The position numbers were made by a program, and so were the translations under genes. Shown here one piece after another: positions 63,796 to 64,000 of a DNA stretch of 64,000 bases. Origin of the DNA: Niabella pedocola. GTDB lineage: Bacteria > Bacteroidota > Bacteroidia > Chitinophagales > Chitinophagaceae. The notes under the pieces are model-generated. The model saw nothing but the letters and a program-made list of their open reading frames with translations, had not been told where the DNA came from and did not search any database. The stretch lies in assembly GCF_021044425.1 (NCBI RefSeq), contig NZ_JAJNEC010000006.1, positions 124,001 through 188,000 of the forward strand, in the 5' to 3' direction. Numbering within the stretch: position 1 is the stretch's first letter; each line of letters opens with the position of its first letter.

Positions 63796-64000
63796 ATGAA
63801 TGAAAAAGAATTGATACAAAAATTTCTTGACAACAGGTGTACCAAGGAAGAAGGTATCATTGTGCAACAGCTTCTGGAATCGGATCCAAGCGTTTTGGAT
63901 GAAGTTTTGAATCAGCGCGAATGGGATGAAACCGGTGATGATGAAAAGGAAGAAGACCCGGAACTCAGATCAGAAATATGGCAAAAGGTCAGATCCGGAA
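63796..64000 (+). CDS. FecR-like anti-sigma factor, N-terminal part only
   Basis: Partial gene running off the right edge; 68 codons are visible. It starts MNEKELIQKFLDNRCTKEEG and continues with QQLLESDPSVLDEVL, the cytoplasmic helical region at the start of Bacteroidota FecR proteins. The membrane helix and periplasmic FecR domain are not in the window. Position just after an ECF sigma gene supports the assignment. Two TAGATACA-like repeats lie 20-50 bp upstream and may belong to its promoter. Confidence 0.75.
   Translation, partial: MNEKELIQKFLDNRCTKEEGIIVQQLLESDPSVLDEVLNQREWDETGDDEKEEDPELRSEIWQKVRSG

Noticed and set aside
1..64000. CRISPR arrays, tRNA or rRNA genes, insertion sequences and integrase genes
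   Set aside because: No regularly spaced repeats, no cloverleaf-like segments with conserved TTCRA arms and no transposase or integrase motifs were noticed on either strand. A dedicated RNA search was not possible.

Overview
The window looks like chromosomal DNA from a Bacteroidota glycan degrader, most likely a member of the Chitinophagaceae. That is inferred from three SusC/SusD pairs, a hybrid two-component sensor fused to an AraC domain, FucP-type MFS and ROK kinase genes, an ECF sigma/FecR pair, Sec-exported RHS proteins with a DUF6443-like region, and lipoprotein signals ending in SCKK or SCNK. The species cannot be named from the sequence alone. No rRNA, tRNA, CRISPR array or insertion sequence was seen.

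Region 1 (1-22418) is a glycosaminoglycan utilisation locus. A minus-strand operon carries a GH88 unsaturated glucuronyl hydrolase, a heparin-lyase-fold protein (PF14099-like) and the start of a heparinase II/III (PL12-like) lyase. Divergent from it run SusC, SusD, an N-sulfatase-like sulfatase (S1_8 type), a ROK sugar kinase, an MFS sugar transporter, heparin lyase I (PL13), a 6-O-sulfatase-like enzyme (S1_11 type), a PL8 chondroitin-lyase-like enzyme and a third sulfatase. A second ROK kinase is convergent at the end. Together these would bind heparin, heparan sulfate or chondroitin sulfate at the surface, import and desulfate the fragments, cleave the unsaturated uronic acid and phosphorylate the released amino sugar.

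Region 2 (22595-47295) holds a hybrid two-component regulator, then two further SusC/SusD systems. The first is followed by two surface lipoproteins and a basic-secretory-protein metallopeptidase. The second is followed by a GH59 galactosidase and a GH95 fucosidase/galactosidase and ends at an AraC regulator. A 65-bp upstream element is conserved in front of both susC genes and suggests they are co-regulated.

Region 3 (47643-58980) starts with an exported protein whose C-terminal beta-sandwich is interrupted by a transmembrane hairpin and a lipobox-like cysteine. The same architecture, with the cysteine at the same distance from the domain start, is present in the lyase-fold protein at 405-2372; this is the most unusual feature of the window. 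Then follows a tightly packed RHS polymorphic-toxin-like operon: a 1112-aa RHS-related partner, a small secreted protein, a 1362-aa RHS protein with a JAMM-like C-terminal tip, and several small AT-rich genes that may be immunity genes or displaced toxin tips.

Region 4 (58984-64000) is more ordinary: an EamA transporter and serC, divergent from a MocR-type regulator with a candidate operator between them, then an ECF sigma factor and the start of a FecR-like anti-sigma factor that probably opens another locus beyond the window.
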